14,993 nt of DNA from Verrucomicrobiota bacterium (GTDB lineage: Bacteria > Verrucomicrobiota > Verrucomicrobiia > Opitutales > Opitutaceae): positions 1 to 14,993 of the forward strand of contig JAFAAS010000077.1 in the NCBI GenBank assembly GCA_023426435.1, read 5' to 3'. Below are positions 1 through 7,194 of this stretch, piece by piece (position 1 is the stretch's first letter; each line of letters opens with the position of its first letter). The translations under genes were made by a program, and so were the position numbers. A model generated the notes under the pieces. It was not told the origin of the DNA. It did not search any database and saw nothing but the letters and a program-made list of their open reading frames with translations.

Positions 1-1277
1 GGTGTGGGCGGGGAGAGCTCTTGCGGGCGTTGCGGCCCGGGCGCGGGGTGGGTGTGGATTTCAGCGAAAAGATGCTGGCGCAGGCGCGGGCGGCGGATCC
101 GGCGGGGGCGTGCGAGTATCGGTTGGAAGAGGCGGGCGAAGTGAGCGGTGGGGAGGCGTTCGATTATGTGGTGTTGGATTTTTTGGTCGGATATTTGCGG
201 GATGTGCAGGCGGGTTTGGAGCGGTTGCGCGGGGTGGCGGAGCCGCGGACGCGGTTGTGCATCACGTCGGTGAATGTGGTGTGGACGCCGATGTTGGCGG
301 TGGCGCAGTGGTTTGGCGCGGTGACGCGTCAGCCGCCGAGCAACTGGCTGTCGACGGGGGATTTGATGAACCTGCTGGAGTTGTCGGGGTGGGAAGTGGT
401 GCATCGCAGCACGGAGCAGATCTCGCCGGTGCGCGTGCCGCTGGTGAGCGGGTTCTTCAATCGATTTTTAGTGCGGCTGCCGCTGCTGCGGCATTTGGGA
501 TCGACCTTGTATCTGGTGGCGCGGCCGCGGGTGGAGTTGGGGGCGTCGAGCTTGACGGTGTCGGTGGTTGTGCCGGCGCGAAACGAAGCGGGGAATATTC
601 GGGCGGCGCTGGAGCGGATTCCGGTGATGGGCGCGGGGACGGAAGTGATCTTCGTGGAAGGTAACAGCAAAGATGATACGTGGGCGACGATTCAGCGGGA
701 GGTGGCGGAGTATCGCGGGCCGTTGAAAGTGCGGGCAATGCAGCAGCCGGGCCGGGGGAAGTGGGACGCGGTGCGGACGGGGTTCGCGGTGGCGACGGGC
801 GACGTGCTGGTGATCCAGGATGCGGATTTGACGGCGCCGCCGGAGGATTTGCCGAAGTTTTTTGCGGCGATCGCGAGCGGGACGGCGGAGTTCGCGAATG
901 GCAGCCGGCTGGTGTATCCGATGGAGAAGCAGGCGATGCGGTTTCTGAATTTGATCGGAAACAAGTTCTTCGCGCTGGCGCTGTCGTTTGTGCTGGGTCA
1001 GCCGATCAAGGACAGTTTGTGCGGGACGAAGATGCTGTTGCGAAAGGATTATCAGCGGATTTTGAAGCGGATCGAAGAGCTGGGGGATTTCGATCCGTTT
1101 GGGGATTTCAACCTGCTGTTCGGGGCGGCGTTATTGAAACTTCGGATACGTGACGTGCCGGTGCGTTACAAAGATCGCACGTATGGCGAGACGAACATCT
1201 CGCGGTTCAGGCACGGCTGGCTGTTGTTGAAGATGACGGCGTTTGGGCTGGTGAAGTTGAAGTTTGGGCGGGGGTGA
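1..1277 (+). CDS. SAM methyltransferase / GT2 glycosyltransferase fusion (5' end outside window)
   Basis: The reading frame is open from base 3 to the TGA at 1275-1277. The first in-window residues, CGRGELLRALRPG followed by GVGVDFSEKML, are the rest of a class I SAM-binding motif I, so the true start lies upstream and the ATG at 72 is internal. The methyltransferase part runs to about base 540. From about 555 a GT2 domain begins (VSVVVPARNE), with EGNSKDDTW where many GT2 enzymes have DDGSTD, a GRGKWDAVR nucleotide-loop motif, and the metal-binding DAD at 819-827. The GT2 part resembles the DPM1/polyprenyl-phosphate glycosyltransferase type (FANGSRL, LCGTKML), but no clear membrane tail follows. 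It is the only plus-strand gene, converging on and overlapping the next gene by 71 bp. Its codons end mostly in G, unlike its neighbours. Methyl acceptor and sugar are unknown. Confidence 0.9.
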   Translation, partial: CGRGELLRALRPGRGVGVDFSEKMLAQARAADPAGACEYRLEEAGEVSGGEAFDYVVLDFLVGYLRDVQAGLERLRGVAEPRTRLCITSVNVVWTPMLAVAQWFGAVTRQPPSNWLSTGDLMNLLELSGWEVVHRSTEQISPVRVPLVSGFFNRFLVRLPLLRHLGSTLYLVARPRVELGASSLTVSVVVPARNEAGNIRAALERIPVMGAGTEVIFVEGNSKDDTWATIQREVAEYRGPLKVRAMQQPGRGKWDAVRTGFAVATGDVLVIQDADLTAPPEDLPKFFAAIASGTAEFANGSRLVYPMEKQAMRFLNLIGNKFFALALSFVLGQPIKDSLCGTKMLLRKDYQRILKRIEELGDFDPFGDFNLLFGAALLKLRIRDVPVRYKDRTYGETNISRFRHGWLLLKMTAFGLVKLKFGRG

Positions 1278-2916
1278 GAGCTTCGTTGCGGCGGACGTAG
1301 AGGTAGAGCGCGGCGAGCGCGATGAGGGTCATGGCGGTCGCGGCGATCATGCTGATGTTGATGGGAGCGGGGCCGTGGTAGGCGAGCCAGGTGGTGGCGA
1401 AGTAGGCGATGTGCCAGCCGAGCAGCGGGAAGCGGAGGAAGGCGGGCAAGTCGAGAGCGAGGATGACCGAGATCGTGAAGAGCACGAGCGGAAGAGCGTA
1501 GGCGCCTTGATGGATCAAAGTGGACGAGCGGATGAACATGAGCGCGATCCACACTGCGAACGTGAGTGCGCTCCAGATGAGTCCGCGGAGCAGGAACGGT
1601 GGCGTGGGGCGGCGAAGACGGTGGGGAAGGAAACGTGTCAGCAGCCAGAGCGGCCAGGCGAACAGCAGAACGCCGAAAGCGCGGAAGAGAAAAAAGAACT
1701 CTTCGCCGCGGCGGTGCGCTGAGGTGGCGGCGGAGAGATCGAAGATTTCGCGAAAGTTGCCGCCGATGGTCATGAAGAAATTCGCGCGACGCGTGGCCCA
1801 CCATTGTTCGAGGGTGAGCGGGCGATAGGCGTCGCGGAGCGTTTCCCACGTGCCGCGGGCATCGATATCGATGACGCCGCCGAGGTGCCATTTCAGGAGG
1901 CGATTGCCGGGGGGATCGATGAAGCGCTGGTAAAGAATCCAAGGCAGCGCGAGCAGGGCAAAAGTGACGAGGAGGGCGGGGATGTTTCGCCGGTTGGGTG
2001 CGCGGAAGATCAGCCAGGCGGCGCCGAGGCCGAGCAGCGAAAATGCGGTGGAGCCATGGGCGAGCCAGGCGCAGGCGGCGCAGGCGCCGGCGAGAATGCC
2101 GTCGAGTCGGGTGGCATCGGCGCGCGGTGCGAGAACGAATAAACCGGCGAAGACGGTGAAGGCGGCGGCGATGAGTTTGGGCCAGACGAAGATCGTGTGG
2201 TGAAGGGCAAAGCCCCCGACGCCGACGAGAAGGATGCAGCCGAAAGCGGTGTGACGATTGCGACCGAGGGCGCGGGCGAGCAACCAGACGGCGGGGAGCC
2301 AGGCGAGTTGCGCGAGGGTGCCGAGGCATTGGTAGGCGAGGCGCGGCGGCAGGTTGATGATTTCGGCCCACGGAAGAACGAGGAGGTAGAGGCCGCATTG
2401 GAGCGGGGGGCGGTCGCTGCTGAGCCAGTCGCCGGCGAAAGGAGGCGGGCGATCGCCGGCGAGAAGGCGTTCGCCGAGGAGCGCGGGAAGGATGGGGTCG
2501 GGGGGAAGTTGGTGAACGAAACGGATCGCGGAAGCGTCGCCGTAATCCTGCGTGAGAATCGGTGTGTAAAGCAGGCTGAGATAAAACGCGCCGGCGAGTA
2601 GGACGACGAGGAGAGGCGCGGCGGCGGAGCGGAGATGCGGACGGATGCAAGGACGTCGCGCGAACCAAACGATGGCGAACCAACACGCGGAGGCGACGGC
2701 GAAGGCGAAGAGGCGGCCGAGGGTTGGGTGAAAAAACGTGAGGTAAAAGGCCGCGTAGCCGAGGGCGGCGGTGACGCAGAGCGGGATCGTGAGGAGGAGG
2801 CGCTCGTCGGTGACGGTGCGGGAGCGGAGCCAGAGCGTGGTGGCGAGAACGGGCGCGAGCAGAATCGCGAGGACGACGAGCCAGGCGAAGAGGAGAAGCG
2901 GGACGGACGGGTTCAT
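1207..2916 (-). CDS. Multi-pass membrane protein, candidate GT-C glycosyltransferase
   Basis: 569 residues with roughly 13-14 hydrophobic helices, starting at residues 7-30. After the fourth helix (about 97-118) is a loop with TQDYGDASAIRF (122-133) and SDRPPLQ (167-173). An acidic residue followed by RPPL-type sequence in an early external loop is a feature of PMT/ArnT-like GT-C transferases using polyprenyl-phosphate sugars. That similarity is by eye, and an O-antigen polymerase-type protein remains possible. The ATG at 2914-2916 overlaps the stop of the upstream GT2 gene in an ATGA arrangement, which implies translational coupling and supports the start. The last 25 or so residues are Ala/Thr/Ser/Pro-rich and are encoded by the antisense of the neighbouring gene's 3' end, so this tail probably arose by read-through into it. 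No Shine-Dalgarno sequence is evident. Confidence 0.85.
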   Translation of the reverse strand: MNPSVPLLLFAWLVVLAILLAPVLATTLWLRSRTVTDERLLLTIPLCVTAALGYAAFYLTFFHPTLGRLFAFAVASACWFAIVWFARRPCIRPHLRSAAAPLLVVLLAGAFYLSLLYTPILTQDYGDASAIRFVHQLPPDPILPALLGERLLAGDRPPPFAGDWLSSDRPPLQCGLYLLVLPWAEIINLPPRLAYQCLGTLAQLAWLPAVWLLARALGRNRHTAFGCILLVGVGGFALHHTIFVWPKLIAAAFTVFAGLFVLAPRADATRLDGILAGACAACAWLAHGSTAFSLLGLGAAWLIFRAPNRRNIPALLVTFALLALPWILYQRFIDPPGNRLLKWHLGGVIDIDARGTWETLRDAYRPLTLEQWWATRRANFFMTIGGNFREIFDLSAATSAHRRGEEFFFLFRAFGVLLFAWPLWLLTRFLPHRLRRPTPPFLLRGLIWSALTFAVWIALMFIRSSTLIHQGAYALPLVLFTISVILALDLPAFLRFPLLGWHIAYFATTWLAYHGPAPINISMIAATAMTLIALAALYLYVRRNEALTPAQTSTSPAQTPSSSTTASRA

Positions 2917-4088
2917 CGCCGCAGCGGCAGGTCGAGAATACTGAGGAGGAAGCTCATCAGGATTATTTGACAGCCGAGCGTGAGAAACACGCTACCGGGA
3001 ATGACGAGACGCAGGAGTTCGCCCGGGGCGAGATTGCCAAAAGCGTGGCCGCTCCAGACGTCGACGGCGTGAAGGGAGAGCGCAAGACCGGAGAGAGCGA
3101 GGACGGCGCCGAAGGCGAGGCCGCGTTCGAGATTGAGCCAGCGGAGCGGGCGTTCGAGTCGGGGATCGGCGGGGAGCAGGCCGGAGTTGATGGCGAAGAT
3201 TTTGGTGAAGACGGCGAACGTGACGGCTTGGAAGCCGATCAGGACGGCCATGGCGGCGAAGATGAGCGTGTGGACGTCGAACGTGATGGCGCCGATGCGC
3301 AACGGGCCGCGGACGAGGAGTGCGGCGATGAGGAGGCCGCCGAAGAAAAGCGCGAGGCCGGGCTGGAGGAAGAGCCAGCGGGGCGAGAAGAGGAGCATGA
3401 AGCGCAGGTGGCGCCAGCCGTCGCGCCACGGGCGAAGGTGCGGCGGGCGGCTGCGTCCGTCGGGGCGGAGCGTTGTAGGGATTTCGGTGATACGCAGGCC
3501 GAAGAGCGTGGCCTTGATGACCATCTCGGAGGCGAATTCCATGCCGGCGGTGCGGAGTTCGAGGCGATTGTAGGCGTCGCGGGAGAACGCGCGGAGCCCG
3601 CAGTGGAAGTCGCGGATGGGACAGCGGAAGAAAAGACGACCGATGCCGGAGAGGAGCGGGTTGCCCAGGTAGCGGTTTTTCCACGGCATGGCGCCGGGCT
3701 GGATGCCGCCGAGGAAGCGGTTGCCCATGACGAGATCGTAGCCGGCGCGGAGTTTGGCGACGAAGCAGCCGGCGTGGGTGAAATCGTAGGAGCCGTCGGA
3801 GTCGCCCATGAGGATGTAGCGACCGCGGGCGGCGGCGATGCCGCCCTGAAGGGCCCGGCCGTAACCTTTTTCGGATACAGGGATGACGCGGGCGCCGAGG
3901 CGGGTGGCGATTTGTTGGGAGCCGTCGGTGGAGCCGTTGTCGGCGACGATGACTTCGCCGGAGATATTTTGTTCGCGGAGAGCGCGGAGAGCTTCTTCGA
4001 CGCAGCCGGCGAGGGTCTCGGCCTCGTTGAGGCACGGCATGACGATGGTCAGCTCGAGAGAGGTGTCGGCAGCGGCGGGAGATTCCAT
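2913..4088 (-). CDS. GT2 glycosyltransferase, DPM1-like with C-terminal membrane helices (probable polyprenyl-phosphate glycosyl donor synthase)
   Basis: 391 residues. The GT2 fold spans about 11-235: IVMPCLNEAE (15-24), ADNGSTDG (49-56), SEKGYGRALQGG (72-83), GDSDGSYDF (95-103) in the place of the DXD motif, and MGNRFLGG (121-128). RDFHCGLRAF (159-168) and EFASEM (184-189) are typical of polyprenyl/dolichyl-phosphate sugar synthases. About four membrane helices follow (239-259, 273-297, 322-340, 358-385), consistent with anchoring at the lipid carrier. The ATG at 4086-4088 lies 8 bp after the stop of the upstream gene and just before the first GT2 strand. The open frame continues further upstream but is out-of-frame shadow there. 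The stop overlaps the next start (ATGA). Position between two polytopic membrane proteins suggests that it makes their lipid-linked sugar donor (inference). The sugar is not predictable. Confidence 0.92.
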   Translation of the reverse strand: MESPAAADTSLELTIVMPCLNEAETLAGCVEEALRALREQNISGEVIVADNGSTDGSQQIATRLGARVIPVSEKGYGRALQGGIAAARGRYILMGDSDGSYDFTHAGCFVAKLRAGYDLVMGNRFLGGIQPGAMPWKNRYLGNPLLSGIGRLFFRCPIRDFHCGLRAFSRDAYNRLELRTAGMEFASEMVIKATLFGLRITEIPTTLRPDGRSRPPHLRPWRDGWRHLRFMLLFSPRWLFLQPGLALFFGGLLIAALLVRGPLRIGAITFDVHTLIFAAMAVLIGFQAVTFAVFTKIFAINSGLLPADPRLERPLRWLNLERGLAFGAVLALSGLALSLHAVDVWSGHAFGNLAPGELLRLVIPGSVFLTLGCQIILMSFLLSILDLPLRR

Positions 4089-4096
4089 GAAGCGCG

Positions 4097-5953
4097 TCAG
4101 GGGCGGGCGGTCGCGGTGAAGCGAAGTCGAAAGTGAAGCGCGGAACCAATCACGAGGAAGGCGAAGCCGGCGAGCGCGAAGGCGAGGTGGTGTTTCAGGA
4201 TTTTTTCGGCGAGCCAGGTGAGCCGGCCGAGTTCGACCGGGTGGGAGATTGCGAACCAGGCGGAAAGATCGTCGTCGCTGGCTTCGAGCCACCACACGCC
4301 GCGCGGGCGGAAGACGGTGATGTTTTTCCAGCGTTCGCCGGGAGGCGAGTCGGGGTGGAGTTCGAGGGCGGTTGAGCGCGTGTGCGCGGAGAGGAGGAGT
4401 TGGGCGTCGGGTTTGCCGAGGTCGCCGGCGATACGGAGGCGGAGGATGGGGAGGGTGGAGTCGGGTTGTGGATCGCTGCGCCAGTGGACGGCGTTGGGAG
4501 AGGAATGCGTGCTGAAGGCGATGGGGAACGGCGAAGGGAGGAGGGAGGCGGGGACGTTGCGCGGTGGGGGCACCGCGCCTCCATGGGCGGAAGTGATGGA
4601 CGGAGAAAGGTCGATGGGAGGGCGGATGGAGGGAGGGAGAAGAGCGCGGAGAGCGGGGGAGGAGAGACGTTGGAGGAGGACGTTGGAATCTGGATACGGC
4701 AGATCGGGGAAGGTTTTGCCCGCGAGGTGTTGCGGGTCGTTGGTGGAGAGATAGCGGCGGAGATTTTCCTCCTGAGAGGCGAACTGGGTGCGACGCGGGA
4801 GGATGATGCCGTGCCATTGGTCGCGGGCGAGGTGAGCGAGGGCGAGCGCGGTGACGGCGAACCACGTGGTGAGCACGGCGCGGCGGAAGCGGAGGCGCGG
4901 GATCTGGGTGAGGAAGATGAAAGCGAGGGCGACGTGGACGACGAGGAGGTCGAGGTAGCGCGAGGACGTGACGCTTTGGGTGCCGCGGGCGTAGGCGAGA
5001 GCGGCGAGTTGGAGGGCGGTCCACGCGAGCAGGGCGACGAGGAGGAGATCGATCGGCTGGTGGCAATCGCGGAGGAGTCGAATGACGAAGAGGGCGGTGG
5101 GGACGAGGATGAGCGGGAGCCAGAGCGGGGCGGGCCAGGTGAAGAGTTGGAGCGTGGCGAGAAGGAATTCGGCGGCGGATTGAGCGTGAAGAGGGGCGTG
5201 TCCGGGGACGACGGTGCGGAGCGACCAGCCGAGGACGATAAACGCGATCGCGAGTGCGGCGCTGGAGAGTTGTTGGGCGGTGAGACGGCGCGTGCGAAGA
5301 AACTCGACGGCGAGGGCGCAGAGGAGTGCGACGGAGGAAGCGACTCCGGACGCGAGGCTGAAGAGGGCGAGGACGGCGGAGAGTTGTCCGATGAACCAGC
5401 GGATGGAAAAGCCGGGGGAGCCGAGGGTGAAAACGAGATGGCCGAAGGAGAAAAGGAGGAGGAAGTAGAATTGGATTTGGAAAGCGCCGAGGGTGTTTTC
5501 CCAGGCGAAGGGGAGGGCGTGGAGGAGAAGCAGCAGGAAAGCGAAGGCGAGAAGGAGCGGGCCTTGGAGCCAGCGGCGCGAGAGCAGGAGGAAGCAGACG
5601 GCGAAGGCGGTGTGGACGACGGCGTTGGCGACGAGGGTGACGAAGCCGCTCCACTGGCCGTTGGCGGCGACGAAGGCGAGGGACCAGAGCTTGGTGGTGA
5701 CGAGGCGGTGCTCGTTATGTGGATACAGCAGGTCGGCGGCGGTGAGGCGGTTTTCGAGCCAGGGAACGAGCGTGTGATGGGCTTCGGCGTCCCACTGGTC
5801 CATTTGCGGGACGTCGGTGCCGGCGGTGTGGATGAGCGCGAGTTTGCTCGCGAAGATCAGGAGGGCGAAGGCGGAGACGAATGTCGCCGGACGAAAATAT
5901 GATTTGAACCACAGAGACACGGAGGCACGGAGAGCGGACCGAGGAGAGGACAC
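4097..5953 (-). CDS. Multi-pass membrane protein with C-terminal external domain, candidate GT-C-like enzyme
   Basis: Up to 618 residues. About ten hydrophobic helices lie between residues 22 and 375, followed by a soluble part (about 380-585) rich in beta-type sequence, a final helix (586-607) and a basic tail. The first external loop has VPQMDQWDAE (48-57) and LYPHNEHR (76-83). Acidic residues there are common in GT-C transferases, and the NEHR motif resembles uncharacterised bacterial membrane proteins, so the function is only suggested. The start is uncertain: the GTG at 5951-5953 is the longest option, but residues 6-16 are encoded by a dispersed repeat (5907-5934). The GTG at 5918-5920, inside that repeat, is equally possible. 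Residues about 453-467 are encoded by another repeat that also occurs in the 1235-residue glycosyltransferase. It lies 8 bp before the GT2 gene and probably shares its transcript. Confidence 0.82.
   Translation of the reverse strand: MSSPRSALRASVSLWFKSYFRPATFVSAFALLIFASKLALIHTAGTDVPQMDQWDAEAHHTLVPWLENRLTAADLLYPHNEHRLVTTKLWSLAFVAANGQWSGFVTLVANAVVHTAFAVCFLLLSRRWLQGPLLLAFAFLLLLLHALPFAWENTLGAFQIQFYFLLLFSFGHLVFTLGSPGFSIRWFIGQLSAVLALFSLASGVASSVALLCALAVEFLRTRRLTAQQLSSAALAIAFIVLGWSLRTVVPGHAPLHAQSAAEFLLATLQLFTWPAPLWLPLILVPTALFVIRLLRDCHQPIDLLLVALLAWTALQLAALAYARGTQSVTSSRYLDLLVVHVALAFIFLTQIPRLRFRRAVLTTWFAVTALALAHLARDQWHGIILPRRTQFASQEENLRRYLSTNDPQHLAGKTFPDLPYPDSNVLLQRLSSPALRALLPPSIRPPIDLSPSITSAHGGAVPPPRNVPASLLPSPFPIAFSTHSSPNAVHWRSDPQPDSTLPILRLRIAGDLGKPDAQLLLSAHTRSTALELHPDSPPGERWKNITVFRPRGVWWLEASDDDLSAWFAISHPVELGRLTWLAEKILKHHLAFALAGFAFLVIGSALHFRLRFTATARP
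4557..4595 (-). repeat. Intragenic palindromic repeat, copy 1
   Basis: Bases 4557-4575 (TTGCGCGGTGGGGGCACCG) are identical to 7879-7897, and the similarity continues less exactly to a shared GGAAGTG end, with about 5 extra bases in this copy. The element encodes about residues 453-467 (TSAHGGAVPPPRN) of the membrane protein. It lies in the low-complexity Pro/Ser linker of the external domain, where an insertion would be tolerated. The palindrome is imperfect here, with one A/C mismatch and one G/T pair. Confidence 0.7.
5907..5934 (-). repeat. Leader repeat, CTCYGTG type, at start of the 4097-5953 gene
   Basis: The plus strand reads AACCACAGAGACACGGAGGC and then ACGGAGAG. In the transcribed direction this is three degenerate CTCCGTG/CTCTGTG words ending in GTGGTT. 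It closely matches 7062-7087 and has the same design as 10942-10972, 12192-12221 and 14824-14853. It overlaps the predicted 5' end of the coding region, which is why the start there is doubtful. Confidence 0.8.
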
Positions 5954-6004
5954 GTTGGGCGAATGAGGACGGGACCGCGGAAGCGTTGGGCAAACCTCGG
6001 AGAC

Positions 6005-7039
6005 TTAAACCTCGCAGAGGGCGAAGAGGTGGTAGGGGAGCGGAGGGCCGTCGGGGGCGGAGAGCGGTTGCGTGCCGTAGTCGAGGATTTCGACGTGGCG
6101 GAAATGGCGAGCCAGCAGTGGGCGGAGGTTGAAACGAGTGAAGAAGTTCACGTGGTCGCCTTCGAGGAGATGCCAGGGAGCGACGAGGCGGTGGGAGAGG
6201 AAGGGCAGCGTTTCGAGATTGGGGACGGAGAAGAAGGCTTGGTGGCGAGCGACGCGGGCGATTTCGCGGAGGAAGGGGTCGGGGTCGCGCACGTGCTCGA
6301 GAACCTCGATGGCGATGACGGCATCGAACTCGGCGTCGGTGGCGGGCAGGCGGTAGGATGCGGAGGGCGGAGAGGAAGGAGCGAGGATGGGACGATGCGG
6401 GAGTTCGCGGCGGGCGAGTTCGGCGAGGCAAGTGGCGGATGTTTCGCAGCCGGTCCAGGTGTGTCCGAGCGCGGAGAGCGGAGCTTGAAAGGCGCCGATC
6501 CCGCAGCCGACGTCGAGAATGTGGGACGTGGGAGAAAGATAGTTAGCGAGCAGCTGGACGCATTCGGGGTTGGCGATCTCGGCGGGATGGCCGGTGGAGT
6601 AGAGGTGTTCGCGGTGGAGGAGGCCGGTTTCGCGGGGGTTGCAGAGATTGCCGTAGGGGGCGGCGGTGTGGTCGTTGGCGTGAAGGTGGATCGAGAACGT
6701 CGCGAGTGGGAGAGGCGCGGAGTGGGTGAACTCGGCGTGGAGCTCGATTTGGACGGTGGGGGTTTCGGGTGGAGTTTCGAAGCAGGCGAGAAAACGGAAA
6801 CCGGTCGCGGTGTGGGACGGGAGATGAAGAGCGGAGGAGACGTCGGGACGTGGGTAGAGGTGAGTGGTGGCGCCGATTTCGTGGTTGGCGCAACGAGCGA
6901 CGACGCGGGTGAAGGTGGGTTGCGCGGGACCGAGGTGGATCCAGCCTTCGATGGGGATGCGCTGGCGGTAGAAGGCGGCGCCGGGTTGAGGGGAGTCGAC
7001 GTGGAATCGAAAAGAGGGAACGGCGGATGAGGCGGTCAT
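6005..7039 (-). CDS. Class I SAM-dependent methyltransferase with N-terminal beta-rich domain
   Basis: 344 residues from the ATG at 7037-7039. A longer frame from a GTG at 7064-7066 would begin inside a dispersed repeat, so I prefer the ATG. Residues about 10-120 form a beta-rich domain with EGWIHLG (31-37), PRPDV (63-67), TGF (79-81) and ETPPETPTV (88-96). These match, in order, positions in the mid-region of the 1235-residue glycosyltransferase. The catalytic domain has motif I ILDVGCGIGAF (174-184), the acidic residue E199 that should bind the ribose, FDAVIAIEVLEHV (238-250) and FFSVPN (269-274), as in the Methyltransf_11/23 type. EGDHVNFF (293-300) resembles glycan-locus methyltransferases. 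A role in methylating or capping the glycan is inferred from context. No transmembrane segment or Shine-Dalgarno sequence is seen. Confidence 0.9.
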   Translation of the reverse strand: MTASSAVPSFRFHVDSPQPGAAFYRQRIPIEGWIHLGPAQPTFTRVVARCANHEIGATTHLYPRPDVSSALHLPSHTATGFRFLACFETPPETPTVQIELHAEFTHSAPLPLATFSIHLHANDHTAAPYGNLCNPRETGLLHREHLYSTGHPAEIANPECVQLLANYLSPTSHILDVGCGIGAFQAPLSALGHTWTGCETSATCLAELARRELPHRPILAPSSPPSASYRLPATDAEFDAVIAIEVLEHVRDPDPFLREIARVARHQAFFSVPNLETLPFLSHRLVAPWHLLEGDHVNFFTRFNLRPLLARHFRHVEILDYGTQPLSAPDGPPLPYHLFALCEV

Positions 7040-7061
7040 CGCGCGGGAGGTGTCGTTTTGG

Positions 7062-7150
7062 ACCACAGAGGCACAGAGGCACGGAGAAAACCGGGGAAGG
7101 AGAACGACACGGTGATTCGATCGGGCTCAGTGTCTTGGTGCCTCTGTGGT
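7062..7150. repeat. Inverted pair of leader repeats (imperfect long hairpin) between 7039 and 7195
   Basis: The left arm ACCACAGAGGCAC (7062-7074) and the right arm GTGCCTCTGTGGT (7138-7150) are perfect 13-bp inverted copies. Similarity extends inward to about 26 bp with a 1-nt slip, around a spacer of roughly 60 bp. The left arm, 7062-7087, is the CTCYGTG-type leader repeat also found at 5907-5934, 23-48 bp upstream of the methyltransferase start. The right arm has the opposite orientation and is the only such case in the window. It could act as a cruciform/RNA hairpin or be a small mobile-element relic. Confidence 0.85.
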
Positions 7151-7159
7151 GAATCGGAA

Positions 7160-7181
7160 GGCGGGGTCGGGAGACCCCGCC
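7160..7181 (-). terminator. GC-rich hairpin after the 7195-10902 gene (REP-like or terminator-like)
   Basis: GGCGGGGTC (7160-7168) pairs perfectly with GACCCCGCC (7173-7181) around a GGGA loop (TCCC in the transcribed sense). It begins 13 bp after the stop codon. No U-tract follows, so it is not a canonical intrinsic terminator. A REP-type 3'-end hairpin fits better. The design equals that of 11030-11051 although the stem sequence differs. Confidence 0.6.
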
Positions 7182-7194
7182 CTACAAATCACGG

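Noticed and set aside
2967..4136. Acidic 389-codon plus-strand open frame
   Set aside because: Antisense shadow of the DPM1-like GT2 gene, with composition typical of antisense GC-rich DNA and no recognisable domain.
4089..5654. Continuous open frame extending the DPM1-like GT2 gene to 913 codons
   Set aside because: The extra N-terminal part is Arg/Pro-rich and overlaps the membrane-protein gene, which has the proper protein-like sequence in another frame.
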